Assembly (NCBI GenBank): GCA_017538965.1
Contig: JAFYHU010000036.1
Coordinates: 1 to 64,000, forward strand
DNA length: 64,000 bases
Reading direction: 5' to 3'
DNA from: Oscillospiraceae bacterium
Lineage (GTDB): Bacteria; Bacillota; Clostridia; Oscillospirales; Oscillospiraceae
The notes below the pieces were generated by a model, which searched no databases, was not told the DNA's origin, and saw only the letters and a program-made list of their open reading frames with translations. Positions 27,299 through 35,319 of the stretch are shown here, in pieces. The translations under genes were made by a program, and so were the position numbers. The number at the start of each line of letters is the position of its first letter. Within the stretch, counting starts at the first letter, position 1.

Positions 27299-28039
27299 AT
27301 GAACTGCTTTGGATTGACAGACCCAGGGAAAACAAGAACGGAGAATCAGGACAGCTTTCTCATTGAGAACTGCGAAAAAGCGTCCTGTGCCATTCTTGCG
27401 CTCTGCGACGGTATGGGCGGCGCCAATGCAGGCGGTCTGGCAAGCCAGCTTTCGTGCAAGGCCTTTGTCAACTATGTCTATAACCATCTGTCGAACTATG
27501 CCAACCGCTTCAGCGACTATCCGCGCATCATGCGGGAAGCCTGCGAGGAAGCCAACGGGGTCGCGTTTGCCTATTCCCAGTTCGGCGATAATCTGGCCGG
27601 TATGGGCACCACGATGGTCGCCGCCGTCATCCGGCGAAACGGCTCGGGATACGTGCTGAACGTCGGGGACAGCCGCGCCTATCTGCTGCACCGCAGGATG
27701 CTTCGGCAGATTTCCAAGGATCATTCGCTGGTGGAGGAGCTGCTGGACGCCGGCATCATCACCTCCGATCAGGCGGTTCACCATCCTCAGAAAAACGTGA
27801 TCACCCGCGCGCTGGGCTCCGAATTTCTCGTCGAAGCGGACATCTTCCCGATCAACCTTACGCCCGGGGACAATCTGCTTCTCTGCTCGGACGGTCTGTC
27901 CAACGTCGTTCCGGAAGACGAGATCACCGCGGTGCTTCTGGATTCTGCGGACGCGGAAGCAGCGTGCCGGGATCTGCTGGACCTGGCGCTTTCGCGCGGA
28001 GCTCCGGATAATGTGTCGATGATAGTATGGAAACGGTAG
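27299..28039 (+). CDS. prpC: PP2C-type protein Ser/Thr phosphatase
   Basis: Dephosphorylates PrkC and its targets. The 246 residues carry the PP2C metal-site motifs TENQDSF, CDGMGGANAG, GMGTT, VGDSRAYLL, SDGLSN and DNVSMIV. AAGAAGGA precedes the ATG. The last 13 nt overlap prkC, the usual arrangement of a phosphatase/kinase pair. Confidence 0.95.
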   Translation: MNCFGLTDPGKTRTENQDSFLIENCEKASCAILALCDGMGGANAGGLASQLSCKAFVNYVYNHLSNYANRFSDYPRIMREACEEANGVAFAYSQFGDNLAGMGTTMVAAVIRRNGSGYVLNVGDSRAYLLHRRMLRQISKDHSLVEELLDAGIITSDQAVHHPQKNVITRALGSEFLVEADIFPINLTPGDNLLLCSDGLSNVVPEDEITAVLLDSADAEAACRDLLDLALSRGAPDNVSMIVWKR

Positions 28040-29715
28040 ATCAGGAAATGAAAAAATGGCTCGGCCAGACGCTGGACGAGCGATATGAGATTCAGTCTCT
28101 GGTCGGCTCAGGCGGAATGGCCTGGGTCTATCGTGCCACGGATCTGCGGCTGAACCGGAGCGTCGCAGTCAAGATCATGCGGGAGGAAGCCGCAAAGGAC
28201 GAGACGATCCGAAGCCGTTTTGCCGCGGAATCGCACGCGGTTGCGATGCTCTCGCACCCGAATATCGTGGCGGTCTACGATGTGAGCCGCAGCGACAGCC
28301 TGGAATACATCGTGATGGAACTGGTCGAAGGGGTCACGCTGCTGCAGTACATGGAGAAGAAGGGGCAGCTGCCCTGGAACGAAGCCCTGCACTTCAGCAG
28401 ACAGATTGCCCGGGCGCTCGCGCACGCACACAGCCGCGGCATCATCCATCGCGATATCAAGCCCCACAACATCATGCTGCTGCGCGACGGGACGATCAAG
28501 GTGGCCGACTTCGGCATCGCGGCGCTTGAGAACGAACTGCACGAGAATAACGGTGAAGCCATCGGATCCATTCACTATATTGCACCGGAACAGGCCAGGG
28601 GAGACTATCCGGACCCCAGAAGCGACATCTATTCTCTGGGCGTTGTCATGTTCGAGATGTTCACGGGACGGAAGCCGTATCTCGGCAACAGCATCCAGGA
28701 AATCGCCGTCAAGCACATGAACGCCGATCCGCCGTCCATGGTCGGCCTGAATCCTTCGCTGCCGCCGGAGCTGGAACGCATCACGCTGAAGGCCATGTGC
28801 GCCGACAGGGAACAGCGCTATCAGACGGCCAACGAGCTGACAGAGGACATCGACGCCTTTCTGGAGGACAGAGAGAGCATCTCTCCGGAAGAGATCGACC
28901 TGCCCGATGCGGAGTATGATCCGGAAATCCGGGCGCGCATCAAGCGGAAAAAACAGTTCATGCGTCTGAATGCCGGCCGTACCGGATGGCTGTTCGGCAG
29001 CTTTCTGGTCCTGCTTTCGGCGCTCGCCGTCGGCATCTTCCTGTGGAATTTCTGGCTGAAGGAGCTTTTCACGCCGGCCGTCCGGGTCACGCTTCCGGAC
29101 TTTGTCGGTCTCAATTACGAAAACGTCGCCGCCGATCCGGGCTATCAGTCGACCTATGCCTTCCATGTGATTTATCTGGTGGATTCGGACCACGCACCGG
29201 GTACGATCCTGTCGCAGTCGCCGAACCCCGGCAGAAGCATCATGATGACCCCGGGCGGCGTGGAGGTAAACCTCTCCGTAAGCATCGGAGATACCGTCGC
29301 GACGGTGCCGGATGTGAGCAACATGGATTACCGTTCGGCGACGGCGGTCCTGCGGCAGGTCGGGCTGTACATCGAAGTGGTGAACAACTATTCCGAAGCC
29401 ATCGAGCGGGACCGTGTTATCCGGACAGATCCGGAAGCCGGCCTTGAGGTCACCACCGGTTCTCTGATCTATGTGTATGTAAGCTGCGGGACGGAACTGC
29501 GGAACCGGGTTGTCCCGAATCTGATCGGCCTGTCGGAGGAAGCGGCGATCTCGCAGATCGAAAGCAACGGATTCAGCTACGGCTGGAGTGAGCGTCAGCA
29601 TTCCGACCTGATGGCCGGAACCGTCATCGGGCAGAGCATCGATGCCTTTTCCTCGGCGGAAGAGCACAGCATGATCTACCTGACCGTATCCGACGGCCCG
29701 GAGGAAGCGGAATGA
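28027..29715 (+). CDS. prkC: PASTA-domain Ser/Thr protein kinase
   Basis: Membrane kinase that senses peptidoglycan fragments and controls growth and cell-wall metabolism. The 562 residues have a kinase domain with GSGGMAWV loop, VAVKIM, catalytic HRDIKPHN, DFGIA, and an APE-like APEQARG. One TM helix (about 320-342) is followed by three extracellular PASTA repeats (about 354-420, 421-492 and 493-558). The start may be 28027 or the ATG at 28048. Confidence 0.95.
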   Translation: METVDQEMKKWLGQTLDERYEIQSLVGSGGMAWVYRATDLRLNRSVAVKIMREEAAKDETIRSRFAAESHAVAMLSHPNIVAVYDVSRSDSLEYIVMELVEGVTLLQYMEKKGQLPWNEALHFSRQIARALAHAHSRGIIHRDIKPHNIMLLRDGTIKVADFGIAALENELHENNGEAIGSIHYIAPEQARGDYPDPRSDIYSLGVVMFEMFTGRKPYLGNSIQEIAVKHMNADPPSMVGLNPSLPPELERITLKAMCADREQRYQTANELTEDIDAFLEDRESISPEEIDLPDAEYDPEIRARIKRKKQFMRLNAGRTGWLFGSFLVLLSALAVGIFLWNFWLKELFTPAVRVTLPDFVGLNYENVAADPGYQSTYAFHVIYLVDSDHAPGTILSQSPNPGRSIMMTPGGVEVNLSVSIGDTVATVPDVSNMDYRSATAVLRQVGLYIEVVNNYSEAIERDRVIRTDPEAGLEVTTGSLIYVYVSCGTELRNRVVPNLIGLSEEAAISQIESNGFSYGWSERQHSDLMAGTVIGQSIDAFSSAEEHSMIYLTVSDGPEEAE

Positions 29716-30590
29716 GCGGAAACACGGGACTTCTGCTCAGCGCGATCAGCAGCTTTTACCAGGTCTGGGCGGAAGACCGGCAGATTGTATGCCGTGCGCG
29801 CGGAAAACTGCGCCTGGACGGCACGGAACCGGTCCCCGGCGATACGGTTTCCTGGGAATGGGACCGGGATCATCCGGGCAGCGGCATTCTGACGGCGATC
29901 GCGCCGCGCAGAAATCTGTTCATCCGTCCGAGCATGGCCAATGTCAGCCGGATCGTCTTTATTGCTTCCGCAGCCAGACCGGAGACCGATCCGTTTCTGG
30001 TGGACTGCATGAGCGTGGTGGCAGAGGAGAACGACTGCGAGTTTCTCGTCTGCGTGAACAAAAGCGACCTGAACGACGGGCAGGAGCTGATGGAAGCATT
30101 CCGAAGCTGTGAGTTTCCCGTGCTGAGCGTAAGCGCGCTGACCGGAGAGGGCATCGCGGATCTGGCCGAAAGACTGTCTGACGGTATCTCGGTTTTTACC
30201 GGCAACTCCGGCGTCGGAAAATCAAGCCTCTTAAATGCGCTTCTGCCGGAACTGAATCGGGAAACCGGAGAGCTCAGCGAAAAGCACGGCCGGGGAAAGC
30301 ACACGACCAGACATACCCAGCTGTTTCCCTTCCCGGGCGGAGGATGGATTGCGGATACGCCCGGTTTTGCGGCGCTGGAAATCCGCAGACTTTCCCGGCT
30401 CTCGGAAGAAGAACTGGCGCTGCATTTTCCGGAATTCCCGTCGGGACAGTGCCGCTTTCCGGACTGCCGTCATGACAGAGAGCCGGATTGCGCCGTGAAA
30501 GCCCTGGTTCAGGACGGGAGCATCTCCCAAAGCCGTTATCAATCCTACCTGCGTATGTATCATGAGTTAAAAAATCCCGAAAGGAGTTAA
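29712..30590 (+). CDS. rsgA: Ribosome small-subunit GTPase RsgA
   Basis: Circularly permuted GTPase that matures the 30S subunit. The 292 residues have an N-terminal OB fold, G4 NKSD before G1 GNSGVGKSS, then DTPGFA and a C-terminal zinc site with Cys/His residues in CRFPDCRHDREPDC. ATGA overlap with prkC. The usual rpe and thiN genes downstream are absent; yebC follows after 4 nt. Confidence 0.95.
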   Translation: MSGNTGLLLSAISSFYQVWAEDRQIVCRARGKLRLDGTEPVPGDTVSWEWDRDHPGSGILTAIAPRRNLFIRPSMANVSRIVFIASAARPETDPFLVDCMSVVAEENDCEFLVCVNKSDLNDGQELMEAFRSCEFPVLSVSALTGEGIADLAERLSDGISVFTGNSGVGKSSLLNALLPELNRETGELSEKHGRGKHTTRHTQLFPFPGGGWIADTPGFAALEIRRLSRLSEEELALHFPEFPSGQCRFPDCRHDREPDCAVKALVQDGSISQSRYQSYLRMYHELKNPERS

Positions 30591-30594
30591 AGCA

Positions 30595-31335
30595 ATGTCC
30601 GGACATTCCAAATGGCACAACATTCAGAAAACAAAGGGGGCGGCAGACGCCAAACGCGCCCAGACCTTCACCAAGATCGCCCGCGAAATGATCGTGGCGG
30701 TCAAGGAAGGAGGCGGCGGCGATCCGCGCTCGAACTCGCGCCTGGCTGCCGTCATCGCAAAGGCAAAGGCGGCCAATATGCCGAACGACAACATCAAGCG
30801 CACGATCGACAAGGCGATCGGCTCGGGCAATACCGAGAACTATGAGAAGATCGTCTATGAGGGCTACGGTCCTTCCGGCGTCGCGGTCATTGTCGAGACC
30901 ATGACCGACAACCGCAACCGGACCGCCGGCGAGATGCGCCACTATTTTGATAAATACGGCGGCAACATGGGCCCGGCCAACTGCGTTTCCTGGTCCTTTG
31001 ACAAGAAGGGCGTCATCGTCATCGACAACGAGGATGAAGAACTGGATGAAGACACGGTGATGATGGACGTGCTGGATGCCGGCGCAACGGACTTTGAGGC
31101 CGACGGGGAAGTCATGACGGTCTATACCGAAGTGGACGATGTCGCAGGCGTGGCCGATGCGCTGACGGAAAAGGGCTACAAACTGCTCTCGGCGCAGGTG
31201 GAAATGCTGCCGCAGAACGGCACCGTGAAGCTCACCAGCGAAGAGGACATCAAGAACATGCAGAAGATGCTCGACATGTTTGAGGACAACGACGACGTCC
31301 AGAACGTCTGGCACAACTGGGAAGACGCAGAGTGA
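30595..31335 (+). CDS. YebC/PmpR-family DNA-binding regulator/translation factor
   Basis: The 246 residues show the family start MSGHSKWHNIQKTKGAAD, then FTKIAREMIVAVKEGG and NRTAGEMRHYFDKYGG. Members were first described as transcription regulators; more recently some act in translation of proline stretches. AAAGGAG sits 7 nt before the ATG, within rsgA's last codons. It ends the core block; atypical DNA begins right after. Confidence 0.95.
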   Translation: MSGHSKWHNIQKTKGAADAKRAQTFTKIAREMIVAVKEGGGGDPRSNSRLAAVIAKAKAANMPNDNIKRTIDKAIGSGNTENYEKIVYEGYGPSGVAVIVETMTDNRNRTAGEMRHYFDKYGGNMGPANCVSWSFDKKGVIVIDNEDEELDEDTVMMDVLDAGATDFEADGEVMTVYTEVDDVAGVADALTEKGYKLLSAQVEMLPQNGTVKLTSEEDIKNMQKMLDMFEDNDDVQNVWHNWEDAE

Positions 31336-31441
31336 GCTTTGCTGATGCTCGCTGAAGCAAGTTTTTGATTGTTTTCCGAACTTTTTCTGTCATTTTGAAA
31401 ATGCAGTTGTGATGTACATCGCTTCAACGATGACATACATT

Positions 31442-31474
31442 AACCCTCCTGTTGTGACATACAATAGGAGGGTT
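31442..31474 (+). promoter_or_regulatory. Inverted repeat containing the SD of the truncated gene
   Basis: AACCCTCCT (31442-31450) and AGGAGGGTT (31466-31474) are a perfect 9-bp inverted repeat. The right half holds the Shine-Dalgarno sequence of the ORF starting at 31486. If transcribed from upstream, the hairpin would hide the ribosome site. A TATAAT at 31479-31484 suggests a later start. A 12-bp near-direct repeat (TGACATACATTA/TGACATACAATA) overlaps it. Confidence 0.5.
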
Positions 31475-31485
31475 CAACTATAATT

Positions 31486-31766
31486 ATGCAAATTGAAGTG
31501 GCTATAAAAGAATACTTAATAGAAAGAGTATTGAATGTGATTCAAAACGAGATTCCTCGCTCCATACTGCTTGCGATCCGCCGAGGATCCAAAGTTGTAC
31601 TTGTTTTTGATACAGATGTTCAATATACCGAGAGATTGAAGAAGAACATTGCGGATTTGAAAAAAAACTGTTCGGGGGTTAAAGTTGCGTGCTTTTTGGC
31701 AACTACTCTTTTTCTACAGCAATATGCTACCTGTATTGCCTGTTCAACCAGTTTTTCAGTAAACCC
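31486..31766 (+). pseudogene. Truncated gene, N-terminal fragment only
   Basis: About 65 codons read as a plausible protein with a helical start and a strand-acidic motif VVLVFDTDV, after which the sequence loses protein character and runs into tRNA remnants, though the frame stays open by chance to 31986. The fragment reminds me of small Firmicutes accessory proteins with a TOPRIM-like strand, but I cannot name a family firmly. AGGAGG and TATAAT lie upstream. Its end coincides with a tRNA that lacks its 5' acceptor strand, so both were probably cut by one deletion. Confidence 0.5.
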
Positions 31767-31836
31767 TAGCTTAAGCGGTCTGAGCGCCGGTCTGAAAAAC
31801 CGGAGGATGGAGGTTCGACACCTTTTCGTCCCACCA
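31767..31836 (+). pseudogene. Broken tRNA-Phe(GAA), 5' acceptor strand missing
   Basis: D stem GCTT/GAGC, anticodon stem CCGGT/ACCGG with loop CTGAAAA (anticodon GAA), T arm with GGTTCGA, 3' acceptor TCGTCCC, A and CCA are all present. The 5' acceptor strand should read GGGACGA, but the seven bases before TA-GCTT do not pair. The gene is therefore cut at its 5' end and should not be functional. Confidence 0.6.
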
Positions 31837-31842
31837 GCGTAC

Positions 31843-31916
31843 TGCTCTTTCGTTCAAAGGCAGGACAGCGGCCTCATAAGCCGTGAATGCGGGTTCGAGT
31901 CCCGCAGGAGCAACCA
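31843..31916 (+). tRNA. tRNA with CAT anticodon (Met type), integration site
   Basis: Complete cloverleaf. The acceptor is TGCTCTT/AGGAGCA, the D stem GTTC/GGAC, the anticodon stem GCGGC/GCCGT with loop CTCATAA, the T stem GCGGG/CCCGC, and CCA is encoded. The U1-A72 pair and short D arm are unlike the usual elongator tRNA-Met or tRNA-Ile2, and more like tRNAs of phages and islands. Whether it is charged with Met or, after lysidine formation, Ile cannot be told. Its last 41 nt recur at 33686-33726. Confidence 0.85.
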
Positions 31917-31930
31917 GTCATTATTGTTTT

Positions 31931-31960
31931 GGCTCCCATTTCGGGAGCCTTTGCTTTTTG
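31931..31960 (+). terminator. Terminator behind the tRNA
   Basis: GGCTCCC-ATTTC-GGGAGCC followed by TTTGCTTTTT, 14 nt after the tRNA CCA end. A decayed copy of this hairpin lies at about 35336-35362. Confidence 0.85.
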
Positions 31961-32018
31961 TTGTGAAAAGTAGACCTGTGTGTTAAAATGCTTTGGAAAG
32001 GCAGTGTTATTTACGACT

Positions 32019-32717
32019 ATGATTGCAAAGAGAGGATGCGTTCCGGAGGATGAAAGAAACTTCTCCCCGGAATCGCTGAAACAACTGAAAACCGCGTCCG
32101 GCCACGTGCTGTACCTGATCAACGAAGGATACGATCTGAAACAGGCGTGCACCTTCGTCGGGAATCACTTTCTCCTGTCCGAGCGGCAGAGACTGGCGAT
32201 TATGCGGAGTGTGGCAACGAGAGACCAGCTTGAAGGAAGAAGAAAGAGGCTGGTTCCGTTTGCTGAACTTGCGGGACAGGCCGTCTGGATCGACGGCTTC
32301 AATACGGTTATTACGCTCGAAGTAATGCTTTCCGACTCGATTCTGTTTTCCTGTATGGACGGGACCGTCAGAGACCTTGCTGCTCTGCGTGGAACCTACC
32401 GCATCATCGATGTGACGGAACCAGCCGTAAGAACGATGCTGGATTGCCTGGAAGAAGCCCAGGTTGGCAAGGTCCATATCCTTCTCGACGAGCCGGTTTC
32501 CAATTCCGGCCGCCTGAAGACCCTGATAGCCGAAGTCGGAGAGAAGTATTCCTTTGATCTGGACATCACAGTCCGGAAGGATGTTGACCGTGTGCTGTAC
32601 GAGAAAGAAAACGTCGTTTCTTCCGATTCCGTCATTCTGGATCGCTGCAGAAGCTGGGTGAACCTGAACAAAGCCTGCCTCGACAGATACGGCGTGAAAT
32701 GCCTTCGGGTCTGGTAG
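32019..32717 (+). CDS. DUF434 (plus DUF5616) domain protein
   Basis: A 232-residue protein, function unknown. The N-terminal DUF434 segment has KRGCVPEDE, a conserved helix and STFVGNHFLLSERQR-like sequence (TFVGNHFLLSERQRLAI). The second half (DUF5616-like) has WIDGFNTVITLE, DGTVRDLA, RGTYR, LDEPVSNSGRLK and SDSVILD, whose scattered aspartates give it the look of a nuclease- or PIN-like fold; that reading is inference. The frame also has an ATG at 31980, but homologues that I recall begin near KRGY/C, which favours 32019. It is the first cargo gene of the tRNA island. Confidence 0.75.
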   Translation: MIAKRGCVPEDERNFSPESLKQLKTASGHVLYLINEGYDLKQACTFVGNHFLLSERQRLAIMRSVATRDQLEGRRKRLVPFAELAGQAVWIDGFNTVITLEVMLSDSILFSCMDGTVRDLAALRGTYRIIDVTEPAVRTMLDCLEEAQVGKVHILLDEPVSNSGRLKTLIAEVGEKYSFDLDITVRKDVDRVLYEKENVVSSDSVILDRCRSWVNLNKACLDRYGVKCLRVW

Positions 32718-32738
32718 CAGATGATGTTGATTTCTTTC

Positions 32739-32839
32739 GATTTCCGGAAAGAATTGGTAATATGACGACTGTCCGCAAGACCAACTCAAATCGAGAAGAA
32801 CTTACTCGCTTTTTTAAAAGAAGGGAAGCAGCTTCGTAG
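32739..32839 (+). pseudogene. 5' remnant of a GNAT acetyltransferase gene
   Basis: The segment 32739-32787 matches 40819-40867, the leader and first codons of the intact acetyltransferase gene, at about three quarters of positions. The first 13 bases are identical. The small frame starting at ATG 32762 has 25 codons and then stops. It is thus the beginning of a paralogous acetyltransferase gene whose body has been lost. Confidence 0.55.
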
Positions 32840-32862
32840 ATGATGGTTGAAGACTTGTTAGT

Positions 32863-32918
32863 CACATATTGATCTATCTTAATATCAATATAAATATTGA
32901 TATTTAAATTGATATGTG
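32863..32918. promoter_or_regulatory. Nested palindromic operator of the toxin-antitoxin operon
   Basis: An inner perfect palindrome AATATCAATA-TAAA-TATTGATATT (32881-32904) is enclosed by CACATAT (32863-32869) and ATATGTG (32912-32918). A -10-like TAAGAT follows. Multiple inverted repeats of this kind are typical binding sites of Phd/YefM antitoxins, which repress their own operon. Confidence 0.6.
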
Positions 32919-32947
32919 ATAAGATATAAACCAAAGGAGCTGATCAA

Positions 32948-33274
32948 ATGGACTCTATTGTTAAAACTATGAATCACCTTGTTTCTGTTTCCGCCTTCAA
33001 CAAAGGAGAGGCTGGTACGATATTCTCTACAGTCAAAAAAACAAATGAACCGAAGCTCGTGCTCCGGCGCAATGAACCTGAGTGTATTTTGATTTCACCT
33101 TTGCAGTATACCCAGCTGATAGAAGAACTTGAAGATCTGAGAGACTATAAGCTTGCGGTTGAGCGCCTTGTTGCAAGTCAGGGACAGGAAACGATTTCCT
33201 TTGAGGAAATCCTTCGGGAAGACGGACTCTCACTGGCAGATCTTGATGCGATGGAGGACATCGACTTTGAATAA
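32948..33274 (+). CDS. Phd/YefM-family antitoxin
   Basis: The 108-residue protein has the Phd/YefM DNA-binding N-terminus (VSVSAFNKGEAGTIFSTVKKTNEPKLVLR compressed to the usual beta-alpha-beta fold) and ISPLQYTQLIEELEDLRD in the dimer helix. The acidic C-terminus (LADLDAMEDIDFE) would bind the toxin. AAAGGAG precedes the ATG. It overlaps the toxin gene by 8 nt. Confidence 0.85.
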   Translation: MDSIVKTMNHLVSVSAFNKGEAGTIFSTVKKTNEPKLVLRRNEPECILISPLQYTQLIEELEDLRDYKLAVERLVASQGQETISFEEILREDGLSLADLDAMEDIDFE

Positions 33275-33590
33275 ATGGCTGGTCGAATTCATTCCTGAGG
33301 CGCAGGATGATCGCCGGCGCCTGGACGGATCCGTACGTAAGATTGTCGACAAAGCTATAGATAAAGTAAGTACAAATCCATTGTCCCAAAACGAAGGTGG
33401 ATACGGAAAACCATTGGGCAGCAAAAACGGTGTAAATTTGACCGGCTTGTTGAAAGTGAAACTGAAATCATCCGGAATCCGCATTGTATATCAGCTTCGT
33501 CGGGAAAAGGAGACCATGAAAGTGGTCGTTATAGGTATACGTGAGGATGAGGAAGTATATCGAACAGCTGAACAACGCCTTAAAAAATGA
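33267..33590 (+). CDS. RelE/ParE-superfamily toxin
   Basis: A 107-residue basic protein with a RelE-like pattern: KWLVEFIPEAQDDRRRLD at the start, a helix with VDKAIDK, GYGKPLG, LLKVKLKSSGIRIVYQL and a final VVVIGIREDEEVY. Relatives cut mRNA on the ribosome or poison gyrase; the Arg/Tyr-rich strand IRIVYQL favours the mRNase group. The start is TTG at 33267, with GGAGGA (33251-33256) 10 nt upstream, inside the end of the antitoxin gene. Confidence 0.83.
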   Translation: MNKWLVEFIPEAQDDRRRLDGSVRKIVDKAIDKVSTNPLSQNEGGYGKPLGSKNGVNLTGLLKVKLKSSGIRIVYQLRREKETMKVVVIGIREDEEVYRTAEQRLKK

Positions 33591-33634
33591 TTTCCCGTCG
33601 TTTTCATCCATTCAGATGATTCCAATTTGTAACG

Positions 33635-33670
33635 GCCCATCCGGGAGCATGCTTCTTTTCCCGCATGGGC
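33635..33670 (+). terminator. Hairpin after the toxin gene
   Basis: GCCCAT-C-CGGGA and TCCCG-C-ATGGGC form a strong stem with a short interruption. No long T-tract follows (AGTTATTC), so termination may be inefficient. Confidence 0.55.
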
Positions 33671-33685
33671 AGTTATTCATGCTCG

Positions 33686-33726
33686 ATAAGCCGTGAATGC
33701 GGGTTCGAGTCCCGAAGGAGCAACCA
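33686..33726 (+). repeat. 3' fragment of the tRNA (right attachment-like repeat)
   Basis: 41 bases, 40 identical to 31876-31916 of the intact tRNA, from the anticodon loop to CCA. The single change breaks a T-stem/acceptor junction position (C to A). Nothing tRNA-like precedes it, so it is a fragment left by integration. Confidence 0.8.
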
Positions 33727-33769
33727 AAACCAAAGAGAACTCAAAGAAACCGGAGAAGCCATTGACATC

Positions 33770-35173
33770 CTAGTCGCGCTCAGTCGCTAAACATTCCTCA
33801 GCTTGCCTCATCCTCTGAAATTCTGGCCGCAGAACCAAGAAGGAAACCGTGGCTGCGATGATATCGGCTGTCGGCCCGGAGTACAGTACTCCGTCGATGC
33901 CGAAGATCAGCGGAAGAAACAGCAAAGACGCAATCAGCGTCAGCTGCTTGGAAAGAGAGATCAGAATTCCCCGTATGCCTTTTCCAATAGAAGTCATAAC
34001 ATGCATGGATATGGGCGGGATGCCGGAAAGGATGACAAGCAGCATGAAGACATGCATATAACGCAAAGCAAATTCCTCGTATCCTCCCGCACCGCTGCCG
34101 AAAACAGACAGAATCTGACGCGGAAACAGCCAAAAACATAGTGTTTCTATGGCGCCGACAGTTAAAGCATAGCGCAGAGTGACAAAGTAAGTTTGCATCA
34201 CTCTGTGATATTTTTTTGCGCCGTAGTTGAAACCCAGAATGGGCTGGCCTCCGATGCCGCAGCCGATGATGGTAGAGTAAAACAGAAAGTTCACTTTCGT
34301 TACTACGCCGGCAGCGGCAAGTGCTTCACTCCCGCCGTAGACAGACAACTCACCGTAATGCCGCAGCGCACTGTTCAAAACAAGGTTCATGACCATCATC
34401 GCAGCCTGGTTGACGCTGGGCGCCGCACCGATCAAAGCGATCCGGGATACGTTCTGGCCTGTTATCCGGAAATGACCCCGCGTAAAACGCCCTGTCCTGA
34501 AACGGAACATGTATGCGATCACCATAACAGCGGAAAGAATCTGGCCGAGAATTGTTGCCAGGGCGGCACCCGCAATGCCCATTTTCAACGGATACAGGAA
34601 CAGATAATCGAGGATGAAGTTCAGCACAACACCCGACATAGAGCAGAGAAGGGCATAGCGCGGGCTTCCGTCGGAACGGATCAGAAGCGTCCCGCCGGCG
34701 GTTAAGGCCAGGAAGGGAACGCCGATGGCAACGATTCGCATATAGGTCAGCGCATAAGGAAATACAGCTTCCGTCGCACCGAAGAGATTCACAAACCAGG
34801 GAGTGAAAAGGCCAACGACCAGTCCGAGCGTAATCCCTTCCAGCGTGATCAGCGAAAGACCGTTTCCGGCAAAGGTCATGGCCTCGTCTTGTTTTCCCTG
34901 ACCATTGAGAATGTTGAAGTTTACGGCGGAACCGTTGCTGAAAAGCAATGTCAGCGCTCCGCTCAGAAATGTCAGCGGGTAGGCGACCGTAGTGGCGGCG
35001 TTTCCAAGATAGCCGACGCAGTGACCGATAAAGATCTGGTCCACCATGTTGTACAGGGAACCGACCAGCGTGCTGATGATGGAGGGAATTGCAAACTGCA
35101 GAAGCAGCTTGCTGACCGGCAGCTGCCCCAAAGGATTATTATCCGGAGATGAAGTTGTCGTATCGTGACTCAA
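33770..35173 (-). CDS. MATE-family multidrug/sodium antiporter
   Basis: Membrane exporter of drugs or cationic compounds coupled to sodium or protons. The 467 residues have about twelve TM helices arranged as two homologous MatE domains (about 20-185 and 240-405). The first has MVDQIFIGHCVG and the second has PSVNQAAMMVMN and GFNYGAKKYHRV, as in MATE proteins of Clostridia. No regulator adjoins it, although a TetR-type palindrome lies at 35986. It follows the tRNA fragment and may itself be inserted. Confidence 0.93.
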   Translation of the reverse strand: MSHDTTTSSPDNNPLGQLPVSKLLLQFAIPSIISTLVGSLYNMVDQIFIGHCVGYLGNAATTVAYPLTFLSGALTLLFSNGSAVNFNILNGQGKQDEAMTFAGNGLSLITLEGITLGLVVGLFTPWFVNLFGATEAVFPYALTYMRIVAIGVPFLALTAGGTLLIRSDGSPRYALLCSMSGVVLNFILDYLFLYPLKMGIAGAALATILGQILSAVMVIAYMFRFRTGRFTRGHFRITGQNVSRIALIGAAPSVNQAAMMVMNLVLNSALRHYGELSVYGGSEALAAAGVVTKVNFLFYSTIIGCGIGGQPILGFNYGAKKYHRVMQTYFVTLRYALTVGAIETLCFWLFPRQILSVFGSGAGGYEEFALRYMHVFMLLVILSGIPPISMHVMTSIGKGIRGILISLSKQLTLIASLLFLPLIFGIDGVLYSGPTADIIAATVSFLVLRPEFQRMRQAEECLATERD

Positions 35174-35319
35174 GACGGCTCACCTCGTGAATTGCAAAAC
35201 AAATCCGACGGCCTGTTTTCGGACCATTTTAGATAGTACAATTCTACCTGAAAGATGACGGTAAGGCAAGAAAAAAAGCAGGAATGGTCTCGCCAAAATG
35301 AAACACTCCCGACATCTGA

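Larger units (their letters stand above)
31917..33726 (+). mobile_element. Small tRNA-integrated island, no integrase
   Basis: Intact tRNA on the left, 41-bp direct repeat of its 3' end on the right (one mismatch), the same polarity. This is the geometry left by tyrosine-recombinase integration into a tRNA 3' end. The cargo is a DUF434 gene, a 5' acetyltransferase remnant and a YefM/RelE pair. No integrase, excisionase or replication gene is present, so it is a remnant or an element mobilised in trans. The toxin-antitoxin pair could explain its retention. Confidence 0.65.

Noticed and set aside
31767-31986. C-terminal part of the frame that opens at 31486
   Set aside because: It translates across two tRNA genes and a terminator, so it is open by chance.
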